The notes: generated from the sequence alone by a model not told the origin. A DNA stretch of 64,000 bases from Ideonella_A sp963843805 (GCA_963843805.1 CAWJLY010000004.1:62001-126000), one strand, 5' to 3'; positions 1 through 11,210 are shown, numbered from the stretch's first letter. Numbers and translations: made by a program.

Positions 1-541
1 CGGCGGCGTCCTGCTGGGCACGGCTGATGTCGTATTCCTTGGCCACATTTTCGGCCGTCACGCCCATGTGAATGGCGTGGAAGGGATCATGCAGCGCGCC
101 GAGCATCATGTCGACGCCCTGGATGTTGCCCATCCGCGCGCCCCAGCGGGCCTGTGGCAGCGAGTAGGGCGAACGGCTCATGCTTTCGGCACCGCCACCA
201 ATGGCGATGTCGGTGTCGCCGAGCAGAATGCTTTGCGCTGCGCTGATGATTGCCTGCAGCCCCGATCCGCACAGCCGGTTGACCGTCAGCGCAGGCGTCT
301 CGTTGCTGCAGCCGCCTTCGATAGCCGCTACCCGACCCAGGTACATGTCGCGCGGTTCGGTATTGATGACATGGCCGAAGACGACATGGCCGACATCCTT
401 GCCATCAACCCCCGCGCGGGCCAGCACTTCGCGGGTTACCAGCGCACCGAGCCGGGTCGGTGGCTGATCCTTCAGTGCGCCTCCGTAGGTGCCGATGGCG
501 GTGCGCACTGCGCTGACGATGACGACTTCACGCTGACTCAT
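1..541 (-). CDS. acetyl-CoA acetyltransferase (thiolase), 3' end outside window
   Basis: This is the N-terminal 180 residues of a thiolase; the frame is still open at base 1, so the C-terminal half lies outside the window. The ATG at 541 is preceded by AGGAG at good spacing, and the protein opens MSQREVVIVSAVRTAIG, the standard thiolase start. The acyl-accepting cysteine is Cys91 in NRLCGSGLQ, and the GGGAESMS motif follows. Thiolases condense or cleave acyl-CoA in beta-oxidation, ketone or polyhydroxyalkanoate metabolism; the substrate cannot be told from this half. The catalytic His and second Cys would be beyond the edge. It is divergent from the flavoprotein gene at 855. Confidence 0.93.
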   Translation of the reverse strand, partial: MSQREVVIVSAVRTAIGTYGGALKDQPPTRLGALVTREVLARAGVDGKDVGHVVFGHVINTEPRDMYLGRVAAIEGGCSNETPALTVNRLCGSGLQAIISAAQSILLGDTDIAIGGGAESMSRSPYSLPQARWGARMGNIQGVDMMLGALHDPFHAIHMGVTAENVAKEYDISRAQQDAA

Positions 542-854
542 GGTTCATCTCCTGGATCGGTTCGGTTGAGACTCGAATGATCGCACCGCCGGCTTGCACC
601 TGTCGAGCGGCCAGGCAGAGTCAGCCGGAGCCAGCGGGACATCACGCAGCAGGTGGCCGATGCGGCACGTGCCGTGACGTGCCGTCGTTGCGCAAGAACA
701 ATGGTCGGAACGGGATTGGCATCGGCTCGGTGCGCCGATCAAGCGGGCGCCTTGCGTGACAATGGCTGCAAGCGGGCGCGCCAGCCGACGCCGACGATGA
801 CGTCTCGGCGACGCGCCCGATCCGGCAGCATTGCCCGCAACCGTCCGATCGCCG
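542..854. other. intergenic region between divergent genes
   Basis: No convincing gene is present. The thiolase ribosome binding site sits at about 548-553 on the minus strand. Several short overlapping open frames occur on both strands, as expected of GC-rich DNA, and none reads like a known protein. I see no clear sigma70 promoter, terminator or repeat here. Confidence 0.5.
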
Positions 855-2084
855 ATGAGCACACCACCCAGCACCGACCCTTCGATCGTCATCGTCGGCG
901 GCGGGCACGCCGCCGCAGCACTTTGCGCCACGCTGGCCACTGCCGGGCAGGGCCATCGGATCCATCTGGTGTGTGCCGAAGCGGTGCTGCCGTATCAACG
1001 GCCGCCGCTGTCGAAGGCGTTCTTGAAGAAATCCGATGAGCCCAGCCAGCCGCACCGCGCCGAGGGCTGGTACGCCGAGATGGGGATTCGAGTCCATCGC
1101 GCCGACCCGGCGAAGCGAATCGACCGTGAGCAGCGCAGCCTGACGCTCCACTCAGGCACCTGTCTGCCGTATGACCAGCTGGTGATCGCCACCGGCAGCC
1201 GGGCGCGCCGGCTGGCTGCGGTGCCCGATGGCCTCGGCAATGTTTCACTGCTGCGCAGTGCGGCTGACGCGCAACTATTGCGCAGCCAGCTGGTGGCGGG
1301 GCGCCGGCTGACCGTGTTGGGCGGTGGGTTCATCGGACTCGAAGTGGCGATGACGGCGCTCGGACTCGGCCTTGAAGTCGAATTGCTCGAAGCCGCGCCG
1401 CGCTTGCTGGCGCGGTCGATTTCACCCGAACTGGCCGAGCATGTGCGGCAGCACCACGAAGCGGCAGGGCTGGTCATTCGGCTGGGTGTCCAGGTCAGCG
1501 ATTTTCAGATCGAGGCCAATCACCTGGTCGCGATGCAGGTCGACGGCGTCAGTCAGCCGGTCGATCTGATGTTGCTCGGGATCGGCGCGCATGCCGAGAC
1601 AACGTTGGCCGAAGCGGCCGGTCTGGAGGTCGACGACGGCATCCTGATCGACTCCCACATGAGAACGTCGGATCCGTTGATCTTCGCGATCGGCGACTGC
1701 GCGCGTTTCCCCGAAGCCACCAGCGGCCAGCGGCTTCGGCTCGAATCGGTCCAGAACGCAACCGACCAGGCCCGCTGCGCGGCCGCCAGCCTGCTCGGCA
1801 AGCCGACGCCGTATGCCGCGCTGCCCTGGTTCTGGTCGGAGCAGGGCGACCTGCGGCTGCAGATGGCCGGCCTGATGCCGCAGGGCGGTCAGCGTTGTCG
1901 CCGGCCTGGCCCCAGCGACGCCAGCTTTTCGATCTTCCACTACCTGGGCGACAAACTGGCCTGCGTCGAATCCATCAACGCGCCGATGGATCACATGATG
2001 TCGCGCAAGCTGCTCGAGGCCGGGAAAAACCCGCCGGCCGAGCAAGTCTGCAATCCGCAGGTCGCGCTGAAATCCCTGCTCTGA
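855..2084 (+). CDS. FAD-dependent oxidoreductase, ferredoxin reductase-like
   Basis: A 409-residue flavoprotein of the pyridine nucleotide-disulphide oxidoreductase class, close to rhodocoxin, putidaredoxin or BphA4-type ferredoxin reductases. The FAD-binding VGGGHAAAA is at residues 14-22, ATGSRARR follows near 113, the NAD(P)H-binding GGGFIGLEVA is at about 156-165, and the second FAD motif IFAIGDCARFP is near 275; a C-terminal reductase domain follows. It should pass electrons from NAD(P)H to a small iron-sulphur protein serving an oxygenase, but no ferredoxin or oxygenase gene is adjacent. I chose ATG 855; an in-frame TTG at 831 would add eight residues. The gene converges on malic enzyme. 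Confidence 0.88.
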   Translation: MSTPPSTDPSIVIVGGGHAAAALCATLATAGQGHRIHLVCAEAVLPYQRPPLSKAFLKKSDEPSQPHRAEGWYAEMGIRVHRADPAKRIDREQRSLTLHSGTCLPYDQLVIATGSRARRLAAVPDGLGNVSLLRSAADAQLLRSQLVAGRRLTVLGGGFIGLEVAMTALGLGLEVELLEAAPRLLARSISPELAEHVRQHHEAAGLVIRLGVQVSDFQIEANHLVAMQVDGVSQPVDLMLLGIGAHAETTLAEAAGLEVDDGILIDSHMRTSDPLIFAIGDCARFPEATSGQRLRLESVQNATDQARCAAASLLGKPTPYAALPWFWSEQGDLRLQMAGLMPQGGQRCRRPGPSDASFSIFHYLGDKLACVESINAPMDHMMSRKLLEAGKNPPAEQVCNPQVALKSLL

Positions 2085-2103
2085 ACGCTGCGCGCCAGCA
2101 AGA

Positions 2104-4423
<2,320 letters not shown>

Positions 4424-4567
4424 GGCGGTGCGTGCCTCCTTGGAAGAGCCATCGTACGCGCTTCGACACGCTGAACAAACCCGCGGTCGAACCCGCATGA
4501 CGAGCACGCTTTTTCCGTCCGCAGACCGCGGCTCGAGAGCCCGGCTCGCCGGGCTGGCCAGACGACT

Positions 4568-5194
4568 TCAGCGGGGCTTGACGACAGGCTCGCGGGTCAT
4601 GAACCGCAACTTCGTGACGCGGCTGTCGTTTGCCAGGGCGGCATACTGCTCGGCAATCAAGGCCGCATCGACTGCGACCTGCGCGTACATCGGGTTGACG
4701 AACAAGCGGCGCATCGCGCCGTGTTCACGTATGAATGCGTCGTAGTCGACGCCGTCTTTCAGCGCAAACTGCAGGCCAGACAGCCGGTAACTGATCTGGC
4801 CGCTGGTTTCGTCACGGATCAACAGCATCGTTTCACTGATGCCGGCTTGGTCGGCAACCTCTTTCGAGCCCAGCACCCGGTGCAATCGGCCGTCCATCTG
4901 CACAAGGTGGTCGCCAGCGAGTTGGCGGGTCATGCCGAGTTCGGCGATCGCCTTGCCTGTCAACGCTGGGGCGCCCGGTTGGCTGGCGACCGAACCCGAT
5001 GCCGAATCGGCCCGGCTGATCGCATCGGACGCCGAGCCGCCGCTCGCGGTGGCCGAAGCGCTTGCGCCAGCTTCGGCAGACAAGACTGTCGTCGTCTGGT
5101 GCTGGCCCGGCGTGCCCTCATCACCGCGATGCTGCAAGTTCCAGAGCAGCGCCCCGGCAGCGACAAGCACGACAACAACCAAGATATTGCGCAT
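4568..5194 (-). CDS. hypothetical membrane-anchored or secreted protein
   Basis: A 208-residue protein I do not recognise. It begins with a hydrophobic segment, MRNILVVVVLVAAGALLWNL, which could be an uncleaved anchor or signal peptide. A low-complexity Ala/Ser-rich stretch (about residues 38-75) follows, then a more ordered C-terminal region of about 125 residues with mixed charged and hydrophobic residues and no cysteine pairs. The layout suggests an anchored periplasmic domain on a flexible stalk. It lies between malic enzyme and the subtilase gene on the same strand, with gaps over 70 bases on each side, so it is probably transcribed alone. Confidence 0.6.
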   Translation of the reverse strand: MRNILVVVVLVAAGALLWNLQHRGDEGTPGQHQTTTVLSAEAGASASATASGGSASDAISRADSASGSVASQPGAPALTGKAIAELGMTRQLAGDHLVQMDGRLHRVLGSKEVADQAGISETMLLIRDETSGQISYRLSGLQFALKDGVDYDAFIREHGAMRRLFVNPMYAQVAVDAALIAEQYAALANDSRVTKLRFMTREPVVKPR

Positions 5195-5266
5195 CGATAA
5201 AATTCGACCTGCGGAAATCGTCCGTGTCGAAGCGGCGGCTTCGACACCCTGTCCGCTGCGGCCAGC

Positions 5267-7663
5267 CTACATGCTGAACGAGGTCAGCACCGGGCGGAAA
5301 TCGAGCCCCCTGCCTGCATCGCCGGACTTGTTCGACAAATCGATCACCCGGATCTCGAAGTTGCCGTCCAGCTTTTCGCCATAAAACGCATTGCTGTGGA
5401 AGCGGAACTTCTGCACCCCCAGGGCGGGCAGCAGATTGGTCTTGCCGCCGGCGTACCAGGCGGTGAATGCGGGTAGCAGCAACGAGCGGGTCTTGGTCTT
5501 GGTGTTGACGATCTCGAATTGCAGCAGGCCTGGATTGACCGCCTGGCCCGAGTTGTTGGTGAGGCTCAGGTCGACTCGCATCGTGCCGCTGGTGGCGGCT
5601 GCATCGGCGAACGAGGCGGTCGCCAAATTGATACCGGCGCCGTTCGATTTGCTTGGCGCGGATGCGCTGCCGTTGCTGGTCGTCAGTTCGGCGGCACGTC
5701 GCCCGGTCGGTGCGGTGTAGGCGATCGCCAGCTTGACCGCCGCGTCGGCATCGACCAGGCCGAAGCCATAGCGGTTCTGGAAATTGAAGCCGGCCGAATT
5801 GGCGATCCACGGCATGTCCAGATTCCAGCCAGTGGCCGCTCCGGTGGCTGTGAAACTGGGCATGGTGGCCGCCGATGCAACCACGGTGTCATCGACCTTG
5901 CGAGCGGTTTTGGCAAAGATGTAGCCGACATCCTGCCAGGTCAGCGACGGGTTGGCCTCGAGCAGCAGTGCCGCGACCCCGGAGATGCTCGGTGTGGCCG
6001 CCGATGTGCCGTTCATCTGGCCGGTGTAGTTGCATGACGGGTCCTTCGACCCGGCGGCGCCGAACAGGTCGGCAACCAATTGGCTGATCATCGCGCCGAT
6101 CTGCGCAAACAGTCCGTCGCGGTTGGCGACGTTGTTCTGGCCGCTTGCGCAACCGCTGTTGTCGGTCGTGATGATGGCCGCCTCCTGAACCCCGAATTCA
6201 CCGCCGAAACCGGTGATCCACATCGAAGCGCCGCCGCTTGAATAAGAGGTCGCGCGGCCGTTGTTGTGGAGGGCTGCCACGTTGTAGAAATAGGGCTTGC
6301 CGTTGGGCTCGTGGTTCGGGCTGCCGCAGGTCACACCGGCCACATTGGCCAACGCCCCGCCAAGCACACCAGCGTCGGCCGTCAACACGTCGACGCAGTT
6401 GACGTCGAGTGACGAGCCGTCAGGCAACGTCCCCTTCATCGCCTGGAACTCGTTGCCGGCCGCCTGGAAATACAGTGCGCCGCGACCGCTTCGAAGGTTC
6501 TGGGTGCCGTAGCGGGCAGCCAGTTCCTGGGCCTCGTCGTCGAGCACCGCGGGCGGCGCCGCGTAGTCGGCACCGGCGCTGTAGTTGAAGATGCTGACAC
6601 CATCGGCGCGTCTCCCGAACAAGGCGACCACCGCCTCGATGCCGGCCAGCGCGCGTGCGCCGAAGGACAGGTAGCTGACCGTGCTGGTCGAGGTGCCGGC
6701 AGCCGCCGTGATGCCGACGGTCGGGTAGCCGACCACCGATGCGAACGGAGCAGTGCCGCGCGAACCCGCGCCATTCCAGCCACGCGCGATCGCCACGCCG
6801 GCCACGCCGGTGCCGTGATCGAGTTTGCCCTGCGCAGCCGGCGGGCTCGGGTCGGTCGCGTTGGTCGCGAAATTCCACGACAGATTGGCAAGCGCGTTGT
6901 CCCGGATGTCTTCATGCCCGATCTCGAGCGCGCTGTCGATGATCGCGATCGTCACGCCGCGCCCGGTGCAACCCGTGCCGCCTTGGTGAACAGTCTCGAC
7001 CCGGGCATCGAATCCGGCTACCCCGGTGTTGACGGCTGCCGAAACGACCTGGCTCGGCCCGGTATTCTTGAGATGCCAGGCATTGACGTAGAAGGGGTCG
7101 TCAGCGCCGAGAACATTGGCAACCCGACCGTCATAACAGGATGCGGCAACTGGAGCGGGAGCGGGTGCGGGTGCGGGTGCAGGGGCCGGAGTGGGTGCCG
7201 GCGCTGGAGTGGGCGCCGGTGCAGGTGCCGGGGTGGGCGCAGGTGCCGGGGTGGGTGCCGGGGCTGGTGCAGGCGCAGGCGTTGGCGCAGGCGTTGGCGC
7301 GGGGGTCGGCGCCGGAGCTGGAGTGGGTGCTGGTGTTGGGGCCGGAGCAGGCGCTGGTGCGGGCGTTGGGGCAGGAGTGGGCGCTGGTGCAGGCGTGGGT
7401 GCAGGAGCCGGCGTCGGCGCTGGCGCCGGTGCTGGAGTTGGCGCCGGCGTCGGCGCTGGAGTTGGCGCCGGTGTCGGCGCTGGTGCAGGTGTCGGTGCAG
7501 GCGTTGGAACCGGAGCGGGCGCCGCCGCGGTGGTTGTCGGACCATCGTCGTTGCCGAACGGTCCGCAGGCGCTGACGCTGGCTGCCAGCAACACGAGGCA
7601 GAAACTTCTCGGAGACGCCGCCGACAGCCGTGCGCGGCGAGTCGATTTGACGTTCTTTTGCAT
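5267..7663 (-). CDS. subtilisin-like serine protease (S8), lipoprotein with long proline-rich linker
   Basis: A 798-residue exported protease. ATG 7663 is preceded by GAGGGAA; an upstream in-frame start at 7690 lacks one. The signal peptide ends in a lipobox, SVSAC, near residue 33, so the protein is probably an outer-membrane or surface lipoprotein. Residues of about 48-172 are an almost pure Ala-Pro/Thr-Pro repeat that would hold the catalytic domain away from the membrane. The subtilase triad is visible: Asp in IAIIDSALE (about 241), His in DHGTGVAG (about 283) and Ser in GTSAATPS (about 553). The C-terminal 150 residues look like a beta-rich accessory domain. The substrate is unknown; the layout resembles surface proteases and autotransporter-like subtilases, but I see no beta-barrel. 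Confidence 0.9.
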   Translation of the reverse strand: MQKNVKSTRRARLSAASPRSFCLVLLAASVSACGPFGNDDGPTTTAAAPAPVPTPAPTPAPAPTPAPTPAPTPAPTPAPAPAPTPAPAPTPAPAPTPAPTPAPAPAPAPTPAPTPAPAPTPAPTPAPTPAPAPAPAPTPAPAPTPAPAPAPTPAPAPTPAPAPAPAPAPAPVAASCYDGRVANVLGADDPFYVNAWHLKNTGPSQVVSAAVNTGVAGFDARVETVHQGGTGCTGRGVTIAIIDSALEIGHEDIRDNALANLSWNFATNATDPSPPAAQGKLDHGTGVAGVAIARGWNGAGSRGTAPFASVVGYPTVGITAAAGTSTSTVSYLSFGARALAGIEAVVALFGRRADGVSIFNYSAGADYAAPPAVLDDEAQELAARYGTQNLRSGRGALYFQAAGNEFQAMKGTLPDGSSLDVNCVDVLTADAGVLGGALANVAGVTCGSPNHEPNGKPYFYNVAALHNNGRATSYSSGGASMWITGFGGEFGVQEAAIITTDNSGCASGQNNVANRDGLFAQIGAMISQLVADLFGAAGSKDPSCNYTGQMNGTSAATPSISGVAALLLEANPSLTWQDVGYIFAKTARKVDDTVVASAATMPSFTATGAATGWNLDMPWIANSAGFNFQNRYGFGLVDADAAVKLAIAYTAPTGRRAAELTTSNGSASAPSKSNGAGINLATASFADAAATSGTMRVDLSLTNNSGQAVNPGLLQFEIVNTKTKTRSLLLPAFTAWYAGGKTNLLPALGVQKFRFHSNAFYGEKLDGNFEIRVIDLSNKSGDAGRGLDFRPVLTSFSM
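7141..7530. repeat. degenerate tandem repeat coding for (Ala-Pro-X-Pro)n
   Basis: About 390 bases made of 6- and 12-base degenerate units (GGCGCn/GGTGCn combinations on the plus strand). They encode the Ala-Pro/Thr-Pro linker of the subtilase on the minus strand. The opposite strand is also open and reads as Gly-Ala-Gly-Val repeats, which is only a shadow. Such repeats slip easily, so linker length may vary between strains. Confidence 0.9.
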
Positions 7664-7982
7664 GGTGTTCCCTCGGGCCCGGCGGGCCATTCAGTTGCCG
7701 TGGATGGTCATGAAAGTGGCCGCTCGAGACGGCCACTTGATGTGATCGGCGGGAATGGTCCCGGCGTCGATGTGGCAATTTTTGCCAGGGCTCGAATCGC
7801 ACGACTGTCCTCGCTGGCGGCGATTGTTGACACCGGTGCTCCTGAAATGCAACAGACGGTTCAGACCCTCTCGACAGGTGTCGCTTTTTATCCAATCGCC
7901 ATCTGGCCGGCAGCCGTTGCCCGCCGGCGTCGGCCGGCGTACCGAGGGCCACATCCTCAAGCTGCCGGTACCGGTCGCAGGT
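7664..7982. other. intergenic region with a perfect hairpin upstream of the subtilase gene
   Basis: No gene is supported. Bases 7714-7738 form a perfect inverted repeat with nine-base arms, AAGTGGCCG and CGGCCACTT, around CTCGAGA. On the minus strand the hairpin would sit in the subtilase leader, about 50 bases before the ATG, and is followed by TTTC. It could be an operator, a leader structure or a weak terminator. The remaining roughly 240 bases up to psd show no recognisable element. Confidence 0.55.
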
Positions 7983-8894
7983 TCAGCGCTCGCTGCGTCG
8001 GGCCATCATCTCGCCGAGGCGGATCGGTGCACCGGCAGCCCAGTCGGCATTGAAGCGCAACGGTCCGGCGGGGAACAGCATCACGACGGTCGAGCCGAGC
8101 ATGAAGCGGCCCATTTCTTCGCCTTGCCGCAGGGCAATCGTCTCGTCTGCAGCACCGTCGTAGCGCCATTCGCGGATCCGTCCAGGCCGTGACGCATTGA
8201 CGGTGCCGTGCCAGACGGTGGCCATGCTGCCGACAATCGTCGCGCCGACCAGCACCAGCACAAAGCGGCCGGCCGGATTGTCGAACAGACAAACGAGGCG
8301 TTCATTGCGAGCGAACAGACCCGGAACGCCGCGCGCGGTAACGGGATTGACCGAGAACAGGTCGCCGGGCACGTGAATCATCCGCAGCAAGCGCCCGTCG
8401 CATGGCATGTGGATGCGGTGGTAATCGCGCGGGCTCAGATAAAGCGTCGCATACCAGCCGTTGTCGAATTCCGCAGCCAAGGTGCGGTCGCCGCCGACCA
8501 GGGTCGTGGTGCTGTAGCGGTGTCCTTTGGCCTGGAAAATCTGGTCGACCGCGATCGCGCCACACTGACTGACCGCGCCGTCGACCGGGCTGACCCAAGG
8601 CGCATCGGCAATCGGCCTCTGCCCAGGCTTCAGTGCGCGGACGAAAAAATCGTTGAAGCTCGCATAACGGCTGATGTCGGGCTCGGCCGCCTCGCTCATG
8701 TCGACGTGATATCGGCCGACAAACCAGCGGATCAGCGCGGTGCTGAAACGCCCTCCGCGGTAGCCGGCGACGAGCCCGGCGAAGCGGGTCAAGCCCTGTT
8801 TGGGCAGCAGATATTGGAGCAGGACGGCAAGGCGATCGGACAAGGCGCGGCTTCTGGCAATGGAGGCGCTGCGAGTGTAGCCAGTCGGCCCCAA
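7983..8894 (-). CDS. psd: phosphatidylserine decarboxylase proenzyme
   Basis: This enzyme decarboxylates phosphatidylserine to phosphatidylethanolamine at the inner membrane. Family marks are ASFNDFFVRALKPG, SPVDGAVSQCG, SPRDYHRIHMPCDG and, near the C-terminus, FMLGSTVVMLF, where the LGST serine is the self-cleavage site that creates the pyruvoyl group. The length (up to 303 residues) fits the family. The start is uncertain: there is no early ATG. TTG at 8894 gives 303 residues, and TTG at 8843 would place the start close to that of E. coli Psd, just before LAVLLQYLLPKQGLTR. Confidence 0.92.
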   Translation of the reverse strand: MGPTGYTRSASIARSRALSDRLAVLLQYLLPKQGLTRFAGLVAGYRGGRFSTALIRWFVGRYHVDMSEAAEPDISRYASFNDFFVRALKPGQRPIADAPWVSPVDGAVSQCGAIAVDQIFQAKGHRYSTTTLVGGDRTLAAEFDNGWYATLYLSPRDYHRIHMPCDGRLLRMIHVPGDLFSVNPVTARGVPGLFARNERLVCLFDNPAGRFVLVLVGATIVGSMATVWHGTVNASRPGRIREWRYDGAADETIALRQGEEMGRFMLGSTVVMLFPAGPLRFNADWAAGAPIRLGEMMARRSER

Positions 8895-8927
8895 CCGGCG
8901 GCCGCAGTCGGGTTCAATCGGCGACGA

Positions 8928-9281
8928 TCAGCGCCTGGAGGTACGCATCTTCACCCGCGCCATCATCATGCGGTGGTCTTCCTGGACGGTCTGCAAACAA
9001 TCCCTGCGCTCGTTGCCGCTGAAGTTGCGCGCGCAATTGCGCCGTCCTTCGACCAGCGCTGCGCCGGCCTCCTTGCGAAGCGTCACCGGAGACAGCGGCC
9101 GGCCCGTCCAGTCAAGGTCGTTGTAGGCCTGCCGAGTCGCCTCGTCGCCCGCTGGCCCGACCGAAGGCGCGGCGCGCGGCATCTGTGCCATCGAAGCAGC
9201 CGAGGCCAACAAACAGGCCAGAGCAACCGACGTCAGCCTTTTCGAAGCGCCCCAGCATCCGTTTTGCAGAAGAAAATCCAT
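8928..9281 (-). CDS. small secreted protein of unknown function
   Basis: A predicted 117-residue exported protein that I do not recognise. From ATG 9281 it reads MDFLLQNGCWGASKRLTSVA and continues as a hydrophobic signal peptide ending near ASMAQ; AAGGA lies at a suitable distance upstream. An alternative ATG at 9290 is too close to that site. The mature part is polar and basic, with two cysteines (NCARNFSGNERRDCL) spaced to form a disulphide, and ends in a Met/Arg-rich tail. The same frame stays open to 9527 upstream, but that region has no signal sequence logic and overlaps the next gene. Confidence 0.6.
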   Translation of the reverse strand: MDFLLQNGCWGASKRLTSVALACLLASAASMAQMPRAAPSVGPAGDEATRQAYNDLDWTGRPLSPVTLRKEAGAALVEGRRNCARNFSGNERRDCLQTVQEDHRMMMARVKMRTSRR

Positions 9282-9472
9282 GGCGAGCATCCTTTCAAGC
9301 TGAACATCTTGTAACGTGTCTCCAGCATGACGGGGCTTGGCATGCGAGTCAACTGCTGGAAGCACCCTTCGACGCGACAGCCAATTTGTCGCGGCCGCGC
9401 CACGCTGTTGGTGTCGAGTGGGCGCCCTGTGGTTCCACGGATGTGCAAGAACGGCCGATGCGGCCGGCGGCG

Positions 9473-9970
9473 TCAGAAAATACCCAGGGCGAGCCCTTCG
9501 GCAAGCGCAGTTGCCAATTCGGCGCAACGCGAGAGGTCGGCTGCGCCGATCGACTTGTCGGCGAGGATCTGTTCGGGGCTCTGCGCGTGGGTGCAGACAA
9601 TCAGCGCGGGCGCAATCGCTTTCAGTCGCCAGCCGGTGGCAATCCGCTCGATCTGCCGCGCCGCATTCTGGCCATCGCTGCCGGCGCAGATCAACACGCC
9701 GTAGGGGCGCCCGTTGATGCGGCCCAGTGCCGGGTAATAGCAGCGGTCGAAAAAATCCTTCATCAGGCCCGCTACCGCGGCCAGGTTCTCAGGGGTTGCG
9801 AACAGGTAGCCATCGGCTGACAGCACATCCTCGGGCAGCGCCTCGACGGCGCGCAGCAGCTTCACGGCCACGGCACCGCCGGTTTGTGCCGTGGCCGCCT
9901 CGGCGGCAGCAATCGCCATCTGGCGGGTCCCGCCGGTCATCGAGTGATAGACGATCAACAGCGTCGGCAT
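9473..9970 (-). CDS. flavodoxin/NADPH-dependent FMN reductase family protein
   Basis: A 165-residue flavodoxin-fold protein. It opens MPTLLIVYHSMTGGTRQMA, where the S-x-T-G-G-T-x-x-M loop is an FMN phosphate-binding signature. DGYLFATPENLAAVAGLMKDFFDR matches the WrbA/NADPH:quinone-type pattern in which the loop contacts FMN, and AGSDGQNAARQ is the third flavin loop. It probably carries out two-electron reduction of quinones or similar compounds, or acts as an electron carrier; the substrate is not evident. The start at 9970 is chosen because FMN loop spacing requires it; it lies seven bases from the end of the RES gene, suggesting co-transcription. Confidence 0.8.
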   Translation of the reverse strand: MPTLLIVYHSMTGGTRQMAIAAAEAATAQTGGAVAVKLLRAVEALPEDVLSADGYLFATPENLAAVAGLMKDFFDRCYYPALGRINGRPYGVLICAGSDGQNAARQIERIATGWRLKAIAPALIVCTHAQSPEQILADKSIGAADLSRCAELATALAEGLALGIF

Positions 9971-9977
9971 GGGTCGG

Positions 9978-10700
9978 TCAGGCAGGTTGCACCGGGTGCG
10001 GGATTCCCTTGTGGAACCAGTGCGACATGCGCTGGCCATCCCAATGCAGGCTCAGGTGACCGGCCTGCCTGGCCTGTTTCAGGATGCGCGGCACAAACAC
10101 CGCGAGGCAGCTTCCGCCAGCGGCGCGAACGCTGTTGTAGGCGATGCCACTCGATCCTCCCTCACGCAGAACACGGCCCAGGGCCTGGCTTGCGCGATAG
10201 TCGCCGGGATCGTAGACGGCCGCGAGGGCAGGCGGCTGCGGCGGGTCGGCTGGCTGGCTGCGGATATCGTGCAACTCGCCTCGCGCGTCGGCCTTGATCC
10301 AGCGCAGGTCGATATCGATCTCCGGCTCGGCCGTTCGGGCCAGGAAGATCGCACGGTGGTGGCCGACTTCGGCGATGGCGGTCTGCAAGCTGTCGGCCGC
10401 GTAATAGACGCCATAAGTGCCGTCGCTGAAACGCGAGCCTTCCGGGTTCAGATGGGTGAAAGCCGCCATGATCAGGCTGGCCCCCGGGCCGCTGACGCGG
10501 TCGGCGGGTGCGATCAGCGAGAGCGCATCGGCCTGCTGGCGCATCCGCGGATTGGTCAGCGCCTCGATGGCGAACACCGCATCGAGGTCCTCAGGCGCCG
10601 CGATCTCGTCGAACAGACCCACCGTCGGATAGCGGCTGGCGATCAGCCGGTGGCAAGGTGCATACGCCAGGTCGGCGACGCCAATGCGATCGGCAAACAA
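9978..10700 (-). CDS. RES-domain toxin (NAD+-degrading), type II toxin-antitoxin
   Basis: A RES family protein of about 240 residues. The Arg-Glu-Ser hallmark region is visible: RIGVADLAYAPCHRLIASRY near the start, then GTYGVYYAADSLQTAIAEVG in the middle and SSGIAYNSVRAAGG near the end. RES toxins such as MbcT and ParT consume NAD+ or ADP-ribosylate targets. The gene directly follows, and its start overlaps or abuts, the Xre antitoxin gene at 10706. There is no ATG at the expected place; TTG at 10700 or CTG at 10709 are the likely starts, giving low toxin translation coupled to the antitoxin. The frame is open further upstream, but that stretch is a shadow of the antitoxin. Confidence 0.85.
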   Translation of the reverse strand: MFADRIGVADLAYAPCHRLIASRYPTVGLFDEIAAPEDLDAVFAIEALTNPRMRQQADALSLIAPADRVSGPGASLIMAAFTHLNPEGSRFSDGTYGVYYAADSLQTAIAEVGHHRAIFLARTAEPEIDIDLRWIKADARGELHDIRSQPADPPQPPALAAVYDPGDYRASQALGRVLREGGSSGIAYNSVRAAGGSCLAVFVPRILKQARQAGHLSLHWDGQRMSHWFHKGIPHPVQPA

Positions 10701-10705
10701 ACGGC

Positions 10706-11116
10706 TCAGGCCTTGCCGCCGCGTTGCGCGTCGAGGTATTGGCGCACCACGTACAAATCGGCGACCTGGCCAGCCAGCATGCGATCGAGCGCGGATCTGC
10801 CACCGAGAAACGGCGCCGCGTTGGGTTTGCGTAGCCACTGATTGGCGCGCTCGGCGGCCGGCAGCAGGATTTGCAGGGCCGCATAGATGCCGAACAGGTA
10901 CGAGAGGCGTTCGAGCACGTGGCGATCGAGCGGCCCGATCTTGCCCTGCCGCCATTGATACAACGTTGTTCGGCTGACGCCGAGCAGCGTCAGCTGCTCG
11001 CTGGTGTTCAGATTCCAGGCCTGCGCCAGTCGCCAGAAACTGCGCAACGCCGCACCGGCCGCCGCCACGGAGTGGGGGTCGACGGGGGAGGGTTGCGGTT
11101 TGGCGAGTGCGCTCAT
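10706..11116 (-). CDS. Xre/MbcA/ParS-type antitoxin
   Basis: A 136-residue antitoxin paired with the RES toxin. The N-terminal half holds a helix-turn-helix (TLLGVSRTTLYQWRQGKIG, about residues 43-61). The C-terminal half is the toxin-binding domain of the Xre-MbcA-ParS family, with SYLFGIYAALQILLP and then WLRKPNAAPFLGGRSALD, followed by ADLYVVRQYLDAQRGG. It probably represses its own operon as well as blocking the RES active site. The antitoxin comes first and the toxin immediately follows, the usual order. Confidence 0.88.
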   Translation of the reverse strand: MSALAKPQPSPVDPHSVAAAGAALRSFWRLAQAWNLNTSEQLTLLGVSRTTLYQWRQGKIGPLDRHVLERLSYLFGIYAALQILLPAAERANQWLRKPNAAPFLGGRSALDRMLAGQVADLYVVRQYLDAQRGGKA

Positions 11117-11210
11117 CGGAATCTCTCAGTGCCAGCACTGTACGCCACTGAACAATACTATAGATTTTGTTCGCTTGAGAACAGTGTGGACGAAGGGGGT
11201 ATTCAGCCGG

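Noticed and set aside
7191..7745. A plus-strand Gly-Ala-Gly-Val repeat protein
   Set aside because: It is the reverse strand of the proline-rich linker of the subtilase and has no signal or other domain.
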